NCBI GenBank assembly: GCA_012841925.1
Contig: DUTT01000069.1
Span: 17,980-81,979, forward strand
Source: Clostridiales bacterium
GTDB taxonomy: Bacteria; Bacillota; Clostridia; Peptostreptococcales; Anaerovoracaceae
Direction: 5' to 3'
DNA: 64,000 nt
Shown: positions 25,525 through 35,452 of the stretch, one piece after another
Numbering within the stretch: the first letter of the stretch is position 1
How the letters are laid out: each line of letters begins with the position of its first letter
The notes under the pieces: generated by a model
Told to the model about the DNA's origin: nothing
Database searches by the model: none
What the model saw: the letters and a program-made list of their open reading frames with translations, nothing else
Program-made: the position numbers and the translations under genes

Positions 25525-27966
25525 ATGTTAGTACCTGTTTCATGGTTGAAAGCATATACGGAACTCGATGTGCCGATGGATGTCTTCTGCGAGCGGATGG
25601 TGATGTCCGGCTCCAACATAGAAGCCGTTGAGGAAAAAGGCGCTGAGTTTGAAAACGTGCGGATCGGGCGCGTGCTCCGCGTCGAACCGCATCCGAACGC
25701 AGATCGTCTCGTCGTCGTGTACGTCGACGTAGGAACAGACGAACCGGTACAGATCTGTACCGGGGCGCCGAACGTCGTCGAAGGCGCATTCGTTCCGGTC
25801 GCGCTGGATGGGAGCCGCATCCCGGGCCCGCTCCACGGCCAGGAAAAAGTGGAAGGCGGCGTCGTTCTGAAAGCCGGAGAGCTGCGCGGCGTGCTGTCGA
25901 ACGGCATGTTGTGCGATTTCTCCGAACTGGGATTTGCAGACAGCGTCATTCCGGTCAAATACCGCGACGGTATCTGGATCATCGACGGCGAATACGAACC
26001 GGGTTCAGATCTGGTGAAGACGCTCGGACTCGACGAAACAGTCATCGAATTCGAGATTACCCCCAATCGTCCGGACTGCCTGTCCATGGTCGGCATGGCG
26101 CGCGAAGCCGCGGCCGTATTCGGTCACAGGCTGCGCATGCCGGAGACGGACTGCGTCCGCGTGTCCGATGAGCTGAGCAGCGACCATATAAAAATCTCCA
26201 TCGAGAATCCCGAACTGTGCAGGCGTTACGCCGGCCGGGTCGTCAAAGATGTGCGCATCGGCGCCTCGCCGTGGTGGCTGCAGCACCGGCTTATGTCCGC
26301 CGGCATGAGGCCGATCAACAACATCGTCGATATCACGAACTACGTGATGCTCGAATACGGACAGCCCATCCACGCGTTCGATCTGCGGCACATCCGGGGC
26401 GGCGAAATCCGCGTGAGCACCGCTGCAAACGGGGAGAAGTTTACGACGCTGGACGGTCAGGAGCGCACGATGACGGGCGATATGCTGATGATCCGCGACG
26501 CGGAAGGTTCCATCGCCATCGCCGGTGTGATGGGCGGGCTGGATTCTGAGATCCGAAGCGATACGAGCACCATTCTCGTCGAGTCAGCGAATTTTTCGGG
26601 TGACAGCGTCCGCCAGACGTCCAAAAAGCTGGGGCTGCGCACGGAAGCCTCGTCGCGGTTCGAAAAGGGAATCGACCCCAATCTGGCCGGACAGGCGTGT
26701 GACCGCGTGTGCCATCTGATCGAACAGCTCGGAGCAGGCACGGTGCTCAGCGGTACAGTGGATGTCTATCCGAGCCCCAGGCTGCCTGTGCCGTGCGACA
26801 TCCGGCCGGAGCGCATCGCACGCATCATCGGCATCGACCTTTCCGAAGAGGAGATCGAAAGCTACCTGAATGCGCTGGAGATGACGACGGAACACGCAGA
26901 CGGCAAGCTGCGCGTTACGCCGCCGACCGTTCGTCAGGATCTGACGGCCGAGATCGATTATGTCGAAGAAGTGGCCCGCATGCACGGCTATGACCGCCTG
27001 CCGATGACGATGCCGAAAAGTAACGTCGAATCGCTTCGCACGCAGCGCCAGATGATTCGCGACGAAGCGAAGACGGTGCTTGCGGGGCAGGGCGTCAACG
27101 AGATACAGACCTACAGCTTTGTGAGCCCGAAGAGCGTCGATCGCATCGGACTTGCACCGGAGGACCCTGCGAAGCGCTTCGTGCAGCTTCTGAATCCGCT
27201 CGGTGAGGATACATCCGTGATGCGCACGGTACTTCTTCCTAACATGCTGGATGTGTTCGTGCGCAATACGTCGCGCAGCGTCGAGGCGATGCGCGCCTAT
27301 GAGCTTGGGAACACGTTTCTTTCGGAGGCTTCGGCGGAGGCTTCGGATTCCGGGCTTCCATGCGAGCGCGAATCGCTTTGCATCGCCGTGTTCGGAGAGG
27401 ACGAGAGCTTCTTTACGCTCAAAGGCATTATCGAGCAGGTTCTCGCTGTGCTCGGCGTCGGTCCGCTGGACTTCGAAGCCGAGAGCCGGGCTGCCGCATA
27501 CCATCCGGGGCGCTGCGCCCGCATTTCCTGCGGAGGAAAACTCCTCGGGCTGATGGGACAGGTGAATCCGGCCGTCCAGGAAACATACGATCTGGCGCGA
27601 CCCGTGTATGCAGCCGAGCTGTCGTTTGAGGATGTATATTGCCTCGTCGACCTGGAGAAAAAGTACCGTCCGCTGCCGAAGTATCCGGCGATGAAGCGCG
27701 ACTTTGCACTCGTCGTTACGGAAGAGGTGCGGGTGGCCGATATCGAGCGGGAGATTCGCGCGCAGGCAGGTGAGCTGCTGGAGTCCGTGCAGCTGTTCGA
27801 CATCTACCGCGGAGGGCAGGTACCCAAAGGCAGCAAGAGCATTGCGTTTTCTCTGACATACCGGGCAGGAGACCGCACGCTCAAAGAAGCCGAAGTCAAC
27901 GAGATCAACGAGCGCGTGCTGACCGCCCTCAAGCAGAAGCACCGGGCGGTGCTGCGCGAGATGTAA
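25525..27966 (+). CDS. pheT: Phenylalanine--tRNA ligase beta subunit
   Basis: PheT binds tRNA-Phe and edits mischarged tyrosine. The 813-residue protein has the N-terminal MLVPVSWLKAYTELDV, an OBD/EMAP-like tRNA-binding domain (residues 39-150), the B3/B4 editing domain with RPINNIVDITNYVMLEYGQP (read in part), B5, the catalytic-like core (SSRFEKGIDP) and a C-terminal anticodon-binding FDX-ACB domain (LPKYPAMKRDFALVV onward). A strong AGGAGGG precedes the ATG, 12 bases after pheS. Confidence 0.96.
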   Translation: MLVPVSWLKAYTELDVPMDVFCERMVMSGSNIEAVEEKGAEFENVRIGRVLRVEPHPNADRLVVVYVDVGTDEPVQICTGAPNVVEGAFVPVALDGSRIPGPLHGQEKVEGGVVLKAGELRGVLSNGMLCDFSELGFADSVIPVKYRDGIWIIDGEYEPGSDLVKTLGLDETVIEFEITPNRPDCLSMVGMAREAAAVFGHRLRMPETDCVRVSDELSSDHIKISIENPELCRRYAGRVVKDVRIGASPWWLQHRLMSAGMRPINNIVDITNYVMLEYGQPIHAFDLRHIRGGEIRVSTAANGEKFTTLDGQERTMTGDMLMIRDAEGSIAIAGVMGGLDSEIRSDTSTILVESANFSGDSVRQTSKKLGLRTEASSRFEKGIDPNLAGQACDRVCHLIEQLGAGTVLSGTVDVYPSPRLPVPCDIRPERIARIIGIDLSEEEIESYLNALEMTTEHADGKLRVTPPTVRQDLTAEIDYVEEVARMHGYDRLPMTMPKSNVESLRTQRQMIRDEAKTVLAGQGVNEIQTYSFVSPKSVDRIGLAPEDPAKRFVQLLNPLGEDTSVMRTVLLPNMLDVFVRNTSRSVEAMRAYELGNTFLSEASAEASDSGLPCERESLCIAVFGEDESFFTLKGIIEQVLAVLGVGPLDFEAESRAAAYHPGRCARISCGGKLLGLMGQVNPAVQETYDLARPVYAAELSFEDVYCLVDLEKKYRPLPKYPAMKRDFALVVTEEVRVADIEREIRAQAGELLESVQLFDIYRGGQVPKGSKSIAFSLTYRAGDRTLKEAEVNEINERVLTALKQKHRAVLREM

Positions 27967-28021
27967 CCGGTAGACTGTAACCGTTATCGTCGATCGACGT
28001 TTATGTGCAAGGGAGAAGACC

Positions 28022-28651
28022 ATGAGTGGAACAAACGAAAAAAACACAGTGGCCGTGCGGATATTCGGACAGGAATATTCGATCTCAGGCAACATGCCCA
28101 GGGAGCACATCATCCGCATTGCAGATCACGTGGACGGCAAGATGGGCGAGGTCGCCGATGTGCTTCCCGCAGGGCCGATGTCGCAGGTGGCGGTGCTCGC
28201 CGCTGTCAACGTGACGGGCGAGTACTTTATGCAGGAAGATCTGCTGGCCCAGCTGCGGCAGCAGAACCAGCAGCTGGAGAAGGATGCGCAGCACTATGTG
28301 CAGCTGTGGGATGAAGTAAAGCGGAGCTTTGCCCAGTACAAAGAGGAGATGGCCGGCAGCATCGAGCAGAAGGAGCGGGCCGTGCGGGAGCAGCGGGAAA
28401 AAGAGGCCGAACTCGCACAGCTCCGCGAGGAGCTGGCGGAGCTGAAGAGGGGCAACGAGACGCTCCGCGCCCGCGTGGAACAGCTGACGGCAGATGCCAG
28501 CCGGCAGGATCACTCGGAGGAAGAAAATATCGCGATGATTAAGGAGCTCGAAATGAAGTGCCGCGACATCGAGAGCAGCTTTTTCGATATCCAGATGGAA
28601 AACATCAACCTGAAGAGCGAACTGGAGAGCTACCGCAAGAGTGGACAGTAA
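28022..28651 (+). CDS. zapA: ZapA-like cell division protein with long coiled coil
   Basis: ZapA bundles FtsZ filaments. Residues 1-95 are a ZapA domain (VAVRIFGQEYSISG, then HIIRIADHVDGKMGEV). The rest, to residue 209, is a long Glu/Gln/Arg-rich coiled coil with regular heptads (REQREKEAELAQLREELAEL). Typical ZapA is about 85-110 residues, so this one is roughly double length. It lies between pheT and mutS2, a common Firmicutes arrangement. Its 3' end overlaps the mutS2 start by 11 bases. Confidence 0.85.
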   Translation: MSGTNEKNTVAVRIFGQEYSISGNMPREHIIRIADHVDGKMGEVADVLPAGPMSQVAVLAAVNVTGEYFMQEDLLAQLRQQNQQLEKDAQHYVQLWDEVKRSFAQYKEEMAGSIEQKERAVREQREKEAELAQLREELAELKRGNETLRARVEQLTADASRQDHSEEENIAMIKELEMKCRDIESSFFDIQMENINLKSELESYRKSGQ

Positions 28652-31055
28652 ACGAGCGGAAAACAGCGTCATCGACGCGAGAACACAGCGCGTACTCGAG
28701 CTCGATAAGATCATCGGCATGCTCCGGGAAAAAGCCTCTTCTGTTTTGACGCGCGCGCGCATCGATGCTCTTACGCCCTCTCAGTACCGGGCGGAGGTCG
28801 AAGCAGCGCTTGCCGAAACGGACGAAGCCGTACAGGTGATCGAGAGAAAAGGCGTGCCGCCGTTTGGCAACTTCTACGACATCGGCGGGTGCGTGCATCT
28901 GGCGGCCCGGGAAGGCATGCTGACGCTCAAACAGCTCTTGGAAGTCGCCTACAATCTGACGTCTGCGCGCAGGACGGCGGCGTTTTTGAACGGGGATGTG
29001 GAGCATCTGCCCGGGATCGCCGGGCTTGCGAGCGCCATCACCGTTCTTACGGATCTCGAGGAGGACATCAAGCGCTGCATTCTTTCGGAAGATGAGATCG
29101 CAGACAGCGCAAGCCCGGAGCTCCGGCGCCTGCGCCGGGCCATCGCCTTGAAAGGCGATGCGATCCGCGCGAAGATCCAGAGCATCGTCAGTTCGGCGGA
29201 TAACCGCGCATTTCTGCAGGATGCGCTTGTCACGCTGCGGCAGGGCCGCTACGTCATCCCGGTTAAGCAGGAACACAAAGCCCGCCTGCCGGGCATCGTT
29301 CACGACCAGTCGGCTTCGGGGGCTACGGTGTTCATCGAGCCGCAGACGATCGTCAACATGAACAACGAACTGCGGGAGCTGGAACTCGAAGAGAGCAAGG
29401 AAGTGCTCCGCATCATCAAGGAGTTCTCTGCCCGGGTCGGCAGTTACGAGCTGGCGATTGCGGGCAATCAGGACATCCTGACGCAGCTCGACTTTATGTT
29501 TTCGAAAGGACGCCTGGCGCACAGCATGCACGCAGTGCGGCCCGCCATCAACGACCGCTCGCTCGTCCGCATCCGCAAAGGCCGCCATCCGCTCATCGAT
29601 CCCGGGAAAGTCGTCCCGGTGGATGTGGGCATCGGAAGCACCTACGATACGCTGGTGATCACCGGGCCGAACACGGGAGGAAAGACCGTTACGCTCAAGA
29701 CGGTGGGGCTCCTGTGCCTGATGGCGCAGTCCGGCCTGTTCGTGCCCGCAGAAGAAGGCACGGAGCTGCCGGTGTTCCTCCGGGTGTTTGCCGACATCGG
29801 CGATGAGCAGAGCATCGAGCAGAGTCTGTCGACGTTCAGCTCGCACATGAACAACATCGTGGGTATCGTCCGGGGCGCCGGTGAGCGCACGCTCGTGCTG
29901 CTCGACGAACTCGGCGCCGGAACGGATCCGACGGAAGGTGCGGCGCTTGCCATGGCCATTCTGGATCACCTGTACGGACAGGGCGCGACGACGCTGGCGA
30001 CGACGCACTACACCGAGCTCAAGAAATATGCGCTGGCGACACACGGCGTACAAAACGCGTCGATGGAGTTCGACGTCCGGACGCTGTCGCCCACGTTCCG
30101 CCTGACCATCGGGTTGCCCGGCAAGTCCAATGCGTTCGAAATCGCACAGAAACTGGGACTGCCGGAGCATATGATCGTCCATGCGCGCACGCTTCTGGAG
30201 CGCGGCGACATTCAGTTCGAAGACGTGCTCGCCTCCATCGAGGAGGAGAAGAAGCAGGCGGAAGCCGACCGGGATGAAGCGATTCTGCTCAAGCTGTCGA
30301 TTAAACAGCAGCAGGCGCAGCTCGACCGCGCGCAGAAGCTGCTGGACGAGCAGAAAGAGCGCATCATCGAAGACGCCCGCGAGGAAGCCCGCAGCATGAT
30401 ACGCGAGGCGCGCGACGCCGTGTCCGAAGCGCAGAAGGACATCGATCGCACGCGGATCGCCTCAGGCTCCGCAGGCGGGGATGGAGAGGGGCGGCGGGCG
30501 CTCGAGATGCGAAAGCGGTCGCTCGGCGAAAAGGAAAAGAAGTTCCGGCGGAAGGCCGCAGTCGTCGAAAATCCGGAACCGCCGAGCCCCGAAGACATCC
30601 GGCCCGGCATCCGCGTCAACGTCCTGTCCGTCGACCAGAAGGGCAGCGTTCTCACCGAGCCGGACGATAAAGGCAACCTGATGGTGCAGGTCGGTCTGCT
30701 GAAGCTGTCGGTCAATCTGGCCGATGTCGCGCTCGTGCAGGAAAACGTCACCGACCGGGAACGCGAGGCGAAGAAGTACTCCCGGCTGCACCAGCAGAAA
30801 GCGATGGCCATCGCTACGTCGGTCAACGTGATCGGAAAAAACCTCGACGAAGCGGAGATGGAGGTAGACAAATACCTCGACGATGCGTTTCTCGCAGGGC
30901 TTGCTCAAGTGCAGATCATACACGGTCGCGGCGAGGGCATCCTGCGCGACGGACTGCGGACGATGCTGAGGCGGCACCGCCACGTCAAATCGTTCCGGCC
31001 GGCTACGTATCAGGAAGGCGGCGAAGCGATCACGGTCGTTTCGCTGAAACAATAA
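28641..31055 (+). CDS. mutS2: Endonuclease MutS2
   Basis: MutS2 is a MutS-family ATPase with a Smr nuclease tail, linked to suppression of recombination and, in Firmicutes, to rescue of collided ribosomes. The 804-residue protein shows the core/clamp helices, Walker A TGPNTGGKTVTLK (K348), Walker B LVLLDELGAGTDP, a long coiled coil (about 525-600) and a C-terminal Smr domain (IIHGRGEGILRDGLRTML). It begins at GTG 28641 inside the end of zapA. Confidence 0.95.
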   Translation: MDSKRAENSVIDARTQRVLELDKIIGMLREKASSVLTRARIDALTPSQYRAEVEAALAETDEAVQVIERKGVPPFGNFYDIGGCVHLAAREGMLTLKQLLEVAYNLTSARRTAAFLNGDVEHLPGIAGLASAITVLTDLEEDIKRCILSEDEIADSASPELRRLRRAIALKGDAIRAKIQSIVSSADNRAFLQDALVTLRQGRYVIPVKQEHKARLPGIVHDQSASGATVFIEPQTIVNMNNELRELELEESKEVLRIIKEFSARVGSYELAIAGNQDILTQLDFMFSKGRLAHSMHAVRPAINDRSLVRIRKGRHPLIDPGKVVPVDVGIGSTYDTLVITGPNTGGKTVTLKTVGLLCLMAQSGLFVPAEEGTELPVFLRVFADIGDEQSIEQSLSTFSSHMNNIVGIVRGAGERTLVLLDELGAGTDPTEGAALAMAILDHLYGQGATTLATTHYTELKKYALATHGVQNASMEFDVRTLSPTFRLTIGLPGKSNAFEIAQKLGLPEHMIVHARTLLERGDIQFEDVLASIEEEKKQAEADRDEAILLKLSIKQQQAQLDRAQKLLDEQKERIIEDAREEARSMIREARDAVSEAQKDIDRTRIASGSAGGDGEGRRALEMRKRSLGEKEKKFRRKAAVVENPEPPSPEDIRPGIRVNVLSVDQKGSVLTEPDDKGNLMVQVGLLKLSVNLADVALVQENVTDREREAKKYSRLHQQKAMAIATSVNVIGKNLDEAEMEVDKYLDDAFLAGLAQVQIIHGRGEGILRDGLRTMLRRHRHVKSFRPATYQEGGEAITVVSLKQ

Positions 31056-31107
31056 AAGCGAAGGGCGTTGGCCGCTTTGCAGAAAACAAACAAAATCAGG
31101 AGGAACC

Positions 31108-32823
31108 ATGGTTAATATCAAAAGAGAAATCGCAGGCATCCTGCAGGCGCACATCGGTGAGCTCGGTGTCGACGGCATCGAGGCGATGATCGAAATTCCA
31201 CAGGACCCGTCGATGGGAGACTATGCGTTCCCGTGTTTTCGCCTGGCTAAGATGCTTCGCAAAGCACCTGCGGCCATCGCAGCAGAGCTTGCGGAGGCCA
31301 TAGCGGGCGACGAGCTGTATGTGAGCGTCGAAGCGGTGAATGCGTACGTCAACATGCGCGTCGACCCCGGATACGTCGCGCGTACCGTGCTGACTGCCGT
31401 GTGCGAAGAGGGTGTAGGGTTCGGGCGGAGCGATATCGGCGCAGGGCGCCCCGTCATCGTGGAGTTCAGCTCGCCCAACATCGCCAAACCGTTCCACATC
31501 GGTCACATCCGAACGACGGTCATCGGCAATTCCATCAACAAGATCTTCGATTTTCTGGGGTACCGGACGATCCGAATCAACCACCTCGGCGATTACGGCA
31601 CGCAGTTCGGGAAAATGATTGTCGCCTACAGGCGCTGGGGCAACCGCGCGGACGTCGAGGCAGCACCCATCAACACGCTGCTGGGCTATTATGTAAAATT
31701 CCACGAAGAAGCGGAGAAGGATCCGAAGCTCGATGACGAAGCCAGAGAGGCGTTTGTGAAGCTCGAGCAGGGAGCGGCGGAAGAGACGGAGCTGTGGCAG
31801 TGGTTCCGCGACGAGAGCCTGCGGGAGTTTGAGCGAGTATACGAGATGCTCGACATCGAGTTCGATTCGTATGCAGGAGAAAGTTTCTACTCTGACAAGA
31901 TGCAGGCTGTGCTCGAAGAGATGGAGGAAAAGGGACTCCTGCAGGATTCGAGAGGTGCCCGGATCGTCGACCTCGAGCCGTACGGCATGCCGCCGGCTCT
32001 CATCACAAAGAGCGACGGCTCGACGCTGTACATTACACGCGACATTGCAGCGGCCATCTATCGCAAAAAGACCTATGATTTCTATAAAAACATCTACGTC
32101 GTCGGGGCGCAGCAGGATCTGCACTTCCAGCAGTGGATCAAGATTCTCGACCTGATGGGCTACGAGTGGTCGGATTCGTGCATCCACGTCAACTTCGGCA
32201 CCGTGAGCCTCGAAGAGGGCACGCTGTCGACGCGACGCGGCCGGGTCGTATTTCTGGAGGATGTGCTGAACCGGGCCATCGAACAGACGCGGCAGGTCAT
32301 CCGCGACAAAAATGTCAACACCGACGACATCGAGGAGACAGCGAAGATCGTCGGCATCGGCGCCGTCATCTTCCAGGAGCTGTCCAGCGGGAGAATCAAG
32401 GATTACACGTTCTCCTGGGACAAGGTCCTCAACTTCGACGGCGAGACGGGTCCCTATGTGCAGTACACGCACGCGCGGGCGGCCAGCGTGTTGAGAAACG
32501 GCGAATTTACCATCCCCGTTCCGGGTTCGATCGACGGGATGGACCTGTCGCACATCGCCGGTGACAGCGCATTTGCGCTGCTCAAGGAGATTTACGGATT
32601 CCCCGAAGCGGTGCTCGCCGCGGGTGACAAGTACGAACCGTCTGTCGTTACACGCCACATCGTAAACATCGCACAGGCGTTCAATAAGTTTTACCACGAC
32701 GAGCACATCCTCGTCGACGATGCAAAAGAGCGGGAGGCCAAGCTGCTGCTGACGTACGCAGCGAAGCAGACGATCGCAAACGGCCTGGGCCTGCTGGGCA
32801 TCAAGGCACCGGAGAAAATGTAA
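31108..32823 (+). CDS. argS: Arginine--tRNA ligase
   Basis: ArgRS charges tRNA-Arg. The 571-residue class I enzyme has the N-terminal additional domain (residues 1-115), the HIGH signature in FSSPNIAKPFHIGHIRTT (HIGH at about 130), a KMSKS counterpart reduced to LSTRRG as in many ArgRS, and the DALR anticodon-binding tail (PSVVTRHIVNIAQAFNKFYH). AGGAGGAACC precedes the ATG. The radical-SAM gene starts on its stop codon. Confidence 0.95.
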   Translation: MVNIKREIAGILQAHIGELGVDGIEAMIEIPQDPSMGDYAFPCFRLAKMLRKAPAAIAAELAEAIAGDELYVSVEAVNAYVNMRVDPGYVARTVLTAVCEEGVGFGRSDIGAGRPVIVEFSSPNIAKPFHIGHIRTTVIGNSINKIFDFLGYRTIRINHLGDYGTQFGKMIVAYRRWGNRADVEAAPINTLLGYYVKFHEEAEKDPKLDDEAREAFVKLEQGAAEETELWQWFRDESLREFERVYEMLDIEFDSYAGESFYSDKMQAVLEEMEEKGLLQDSRGARIVDLEPYGMPPALITKSDGSTLYITRDIAAAIYRKKTYDFYKNIYVVGAQQDLHFQQWIKILDLMGYEWSDSCIHVNFGTVSLEEGTLSTRRGRVVFLEDVLNRAIEQTRQVIRDKNVNTDDIEETAKIVGIGAVIFQELSSGRIKDYTFSWDKVLNFDGETGPYVQYTHARAASVLRNGEFTIPVPGSIDGMDLSHIAGDSAFALLKEIYGFPEAVLAAGDKYEPSVVTRHIVNIAQAFNKFYHDEHILVDDAKEREAKLLLTYAAKQTIANGLGLLGIKAPEKM

Positions 32824-33695
32824 TGAGATACGAAGGAATGATCTACAGACCCCCCAGCGAAGCGAGGAGCCTCATCGTGCAGGTGACGGTCGGCTGTTCG
32901 CACAACGAATGCACGTTCTGCTCCATGTACAGAGCCAAACAATTCCGCATCCGCCCGCTCGAGGAAATTCGAGAAGACCTCGTGCATGCAAGCCGGCTGT
33001 ACGGGGCCGTCGACCGCATTTTCCTGGCGGATGGCGATGCGCTGTGTCTGTCGACGGATAAGCTTCTGGCGATCCTGCAGATCATACGGGATGTGTTCCC
33101 GGACTTGAGCCGCGTGGGCATCTACGGCTCGGCGCGCGATGTGCTGCGCAAGGAGCTGCGCGAACTCGTTCAGCTGCGGGAAGCGGGGCTTGGCATCGTG
33201 TACATCGGTGCGGAGACGGGCAGTCCGCAGATTTTAGAGATGATTAAGAAAAATGCGACGCGCGAAGAGCTCATCGAAGCGGTGCAGCGTATCGAAGAAT
33301 CGGGTTTGCGCGCTTCGGTCACGTTCATCTCCGGCATCGGCGGGCGGCCGCTGTGGAAAGAGCACGCAGAGATGACGGCCAGCATGATCAGCGAAATGCA
33401 GCCGTACTACGCAAGCGTGCTGACGCTGATGGTCGAACCGGATGCGCCGCTGTACAGGGACATCCAGGAAGGGCGCTTCGAGCTTCTGACGCCGATGGAA
33501 GTGATGGACGAGATGGAATGCCTGCTTTCGAACATCCACGTGGAGAAAAAATGCGTGTTCCGAAGCAATCACGCATCGAACTACCTGTCGCTCAAGGGCG
33601 ACCTGCCCGACGATAAAGAGCGGATGCTCGCGCAGATCCGCGCCGCCAAGAAAGACGCGTCCCTGCTCAAAGAAGAGTATTTCAGAGCGCTGTAA
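32823..33695 (+). CDS. Radical SAM protein (CX4CX2C type)
   Basis: This 290-residue radical-SAM enzyme has iron-sulfur cysteines C25, C30 and C33 (GCSHNECTFC), spaced CX4CX2C instead of the usual CX3CX2C. The SAM-binding glycine region and beta strands follow (FLADGDALCLS, GVGIYGSARD-like, YIGAETGSPQIL). The family is widespread in anaerobic Firmicutes and often labelled Fe-S oxidoreductase, and no reaction is established that I can name. The ATG shares an A with the argS stop, so translation is coupled to argS. Confidence 0.8.
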   Translation: MRYEGMIYRPPSEARSLIVQVTVGCSHNECTFCSMYRAKQFRIRPLEEIREDLVHASRLYGAVDRIFLADGDALCLSTDKLLAILQIIRDVFPDLSRVGIYGSARDVLRKELRELVQLREAGLGIVYIGAETGSPQILEMIKKNATREELIEAVQRIEESGLRASVTFISGIGGRPLWKEHAEMTASMISEMQPYYASVLTLMVEPDAPLYRDIQEGRFELLTPMEVMDEMECLLSNIHVEKKCVFRSNHASNYLSLKGDLPDDKERMLAQIRAAKKDASLLKEEYFRAL

Positions 33696-33742
33696 TCATC
33701 CGCACAGGCTGATGCGATACCCGGAGGGAGGGTCATGCGGTC

Positions 33743-35266
33743 ATGAAAATCCTATTGACCACGCTCAACTCCAAATACATACACTCCAATCTGGCGCTGC
33801 GCTATCTGTACGCGGCGGCTGGTTCGCATCGCGATCAGATGGAAATCGACGAGTATACGATCAACCACAGCGACGACTACATCTTTACGGAGCTGATGCG
33901 GAAGGACAGCCGGCTGTTCTGCTTTTCCTGCTACATCTGGAACATCGAGCGCACGCTGTACCTGGCGCAGATGCTGAAGCAGGCCAGACCGAATGTCCAC
34001 ATCCTGCTCGGCGGGCCGGAAGTCAGCTACGAAGACGAGGAGTACCTGTTCCGTCACCCGTACATCGATTTTGTGATCCAGGGGGAAGGCGAGGGCGCTT
34101 TCTTTTCGTTTTTGGAGCAGTACGCCGCGACCGTGCCTGACTACGGGCAGTCGCCGGGTCTGCTGTATCGAAGCGGGGGTCTCGTGCGAAGAAACGAGCC
34201 TCACCCGCCGCTCAAGTTCGAAACCGTGCCGAATCCGTATGCGTTTCTGCCGGCCGAAGACGACAAGGTGTTGTACTATGAGGCGTCGCGCGGCTGCCCG
34301 TACAAGTGCGCCTACTGCCTGTCGTGCATCGACAACCACGTGCGCGTGCTGCCGGTCGAGCGCGTCAAAGAGGATCTGAAATACTTTATCTACAAGCGGG
34401 TGAAGCAGGTCAAATTCGTGGACCGGACGTTCAACTTCGACGAGCGGCGCAGCCTGGAACTGATGCGCTACATCGTCGAGACGGACAACGGCATCACGAA
34501 TTATCACTTCGAGATGTGCGGCGAACTGCTTACAGACGAGCACTACGCGGTGCTCGCATCGGCCCGCCCGGGGCTGTTTCGCTTCGAGATCGGCGTGCAG
34601 TCCACCAATCCTGCGACGCTTGAAGCCATCCGTCGCAGGGGTGACATCGACCTCATCGCCAGGGCGATTCACCGCATCAAAGAAATCGGCGGCGTCGAGC
34701 TGCATCTCGATCTGATCGCCGGTCTTCCCTACGAGGATTATCACCTGTTCCGGCGCTCGTTTAACGATGTGTACGGACTTGGGGTCGATATGCTGCAGGT
34801 GGGATTTTTGAAGCTGCTCAAGGGGACTCCCCTGCGCGACGAAGCGGCGCGCTACGGGTACGTGTTCCGCCAGCAGGCGCCGTACGAAGTGATCACGAAC
34901 AGCTATATTTCCGCCGACGGCCTCGTGCGCATCAAGATGATTGAAGAGCTGGTCGGCCTGTATCACAACCGGGGCGGATTTGAAAAGACGCTCGCAAGAG
35001 TGCTGAGCGACAGCAGCAATGCGTTTGATTTCTACGAAGCGTTCGCCCTGTGGTACTACGATGCGGGGCATCAGAAACGCAATCACAGAAAAGAAGATCT
35101 GTACCGCATCCTGCGCGCATTTCTGCTGCGCTGGGCGCCGGCTGCCGCGGGGGAAACGCTCGACCGCACGCTCATAGCCGATCTTGCTGACGCTACAAAC
35201 AAAGATGTCGCCCTGCGGTTCGAAAGCGAAGGCTGGGAGCTGCCCAAGAGAGGCGGCACGCGCTGA
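33743..35266 (+). CDS. B12-binding-domain radical SAM protein (DUF4080 type)
   Basis: The 507-residue protein combines an N-terminal cobalamin-binding-like domain (residues 1-150, LGGPEVSYEDEEYL) with a radical-SAM core (GCPYKCAYCLS, CX3CX2C, about residues 186-193) and a C-terminal DUF4080-like region (GGFEKTL, SNAFDFYEAFA). COG1032 relatives include methylthiotransferases and B12-dependent methylases, but the substrate here is unknown. It follows another radical-SAM gene after 47 bases. AGGGAGGG lies upstream of the ATG. Confidence 0.82.
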   Translation: MKILLTTLNSKYIHSNLALRYLYAAAGSHRDQMEIDEYTINHSDDYIFTELMRKDSRLFCFSCYIWNIERTLYLAQMLKQARPNVHILLGGPEVSYEDEEYLFRHPYIDFVIQGEGEGAFFSFLEQYAATVPDYGQSPGLLYRSGGLVRRNEPHPPLKFETVPNPYAFLPAEDDKVLYYEASRGCPYKCAYCLSCIDNHVRVLPVERVKEDLKYFIYKRVKQVKFVDRTFNFDERRSLELMRYIVETDNGITNYHFEMCGELLTDEHYAVLASARPGLFRFEIGVQSTNPATLEAIRRRGDIDLIARAIHRIKEIGGVELHLDLIAGLPYEDYHLFRRSFNDVYGLGVDMLQVGFLKLLKGTPLRDEAARYGYVFRQQAPYEVITNSYISADGLVRIKMIEELVGLYHNRGGFEKTLARVLSDSSNAFDFYEAFALWYYDAGHQKRNHRKEDLYRILRAFLLRWAPAAAGETLDRTLIADLADATNKDVALRFESEGWELPKRGGTR

Positions 35267-35452
35267 GGTTTTTCGGTGTATCAGCCGCAGATGGATGCCT
35301 GATGAACAGATATAGCTGAAGCATCCAGATCCCTGCCTGTCGTAAATGGATCGTCGTCGCTAATTCCTTGCAGACAAATGCCAGCTTAAGATGCAGGCTA
35401 TAGCGGACGTAGATAAGTTAATCGAGTATCAATACTATAAAAGGAGATTACC

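Noticed and set aside
31096..32706. Long minus-strand open frame (536 codons) opposite argS; similar long frames opposite pheT (26584-28119), the PBP (13596-14945), mutS2 (28605-30182), the DUF4080 protein (33752-35086) and the nitrilase/NudC genes (54075-55685)
   Set aside because: Each lies wholly opposite a confidently identified gene. The translations lack recognisable motifs and are His/Arg/Val-rich, as expected from reading G/C-ending codons backwards.
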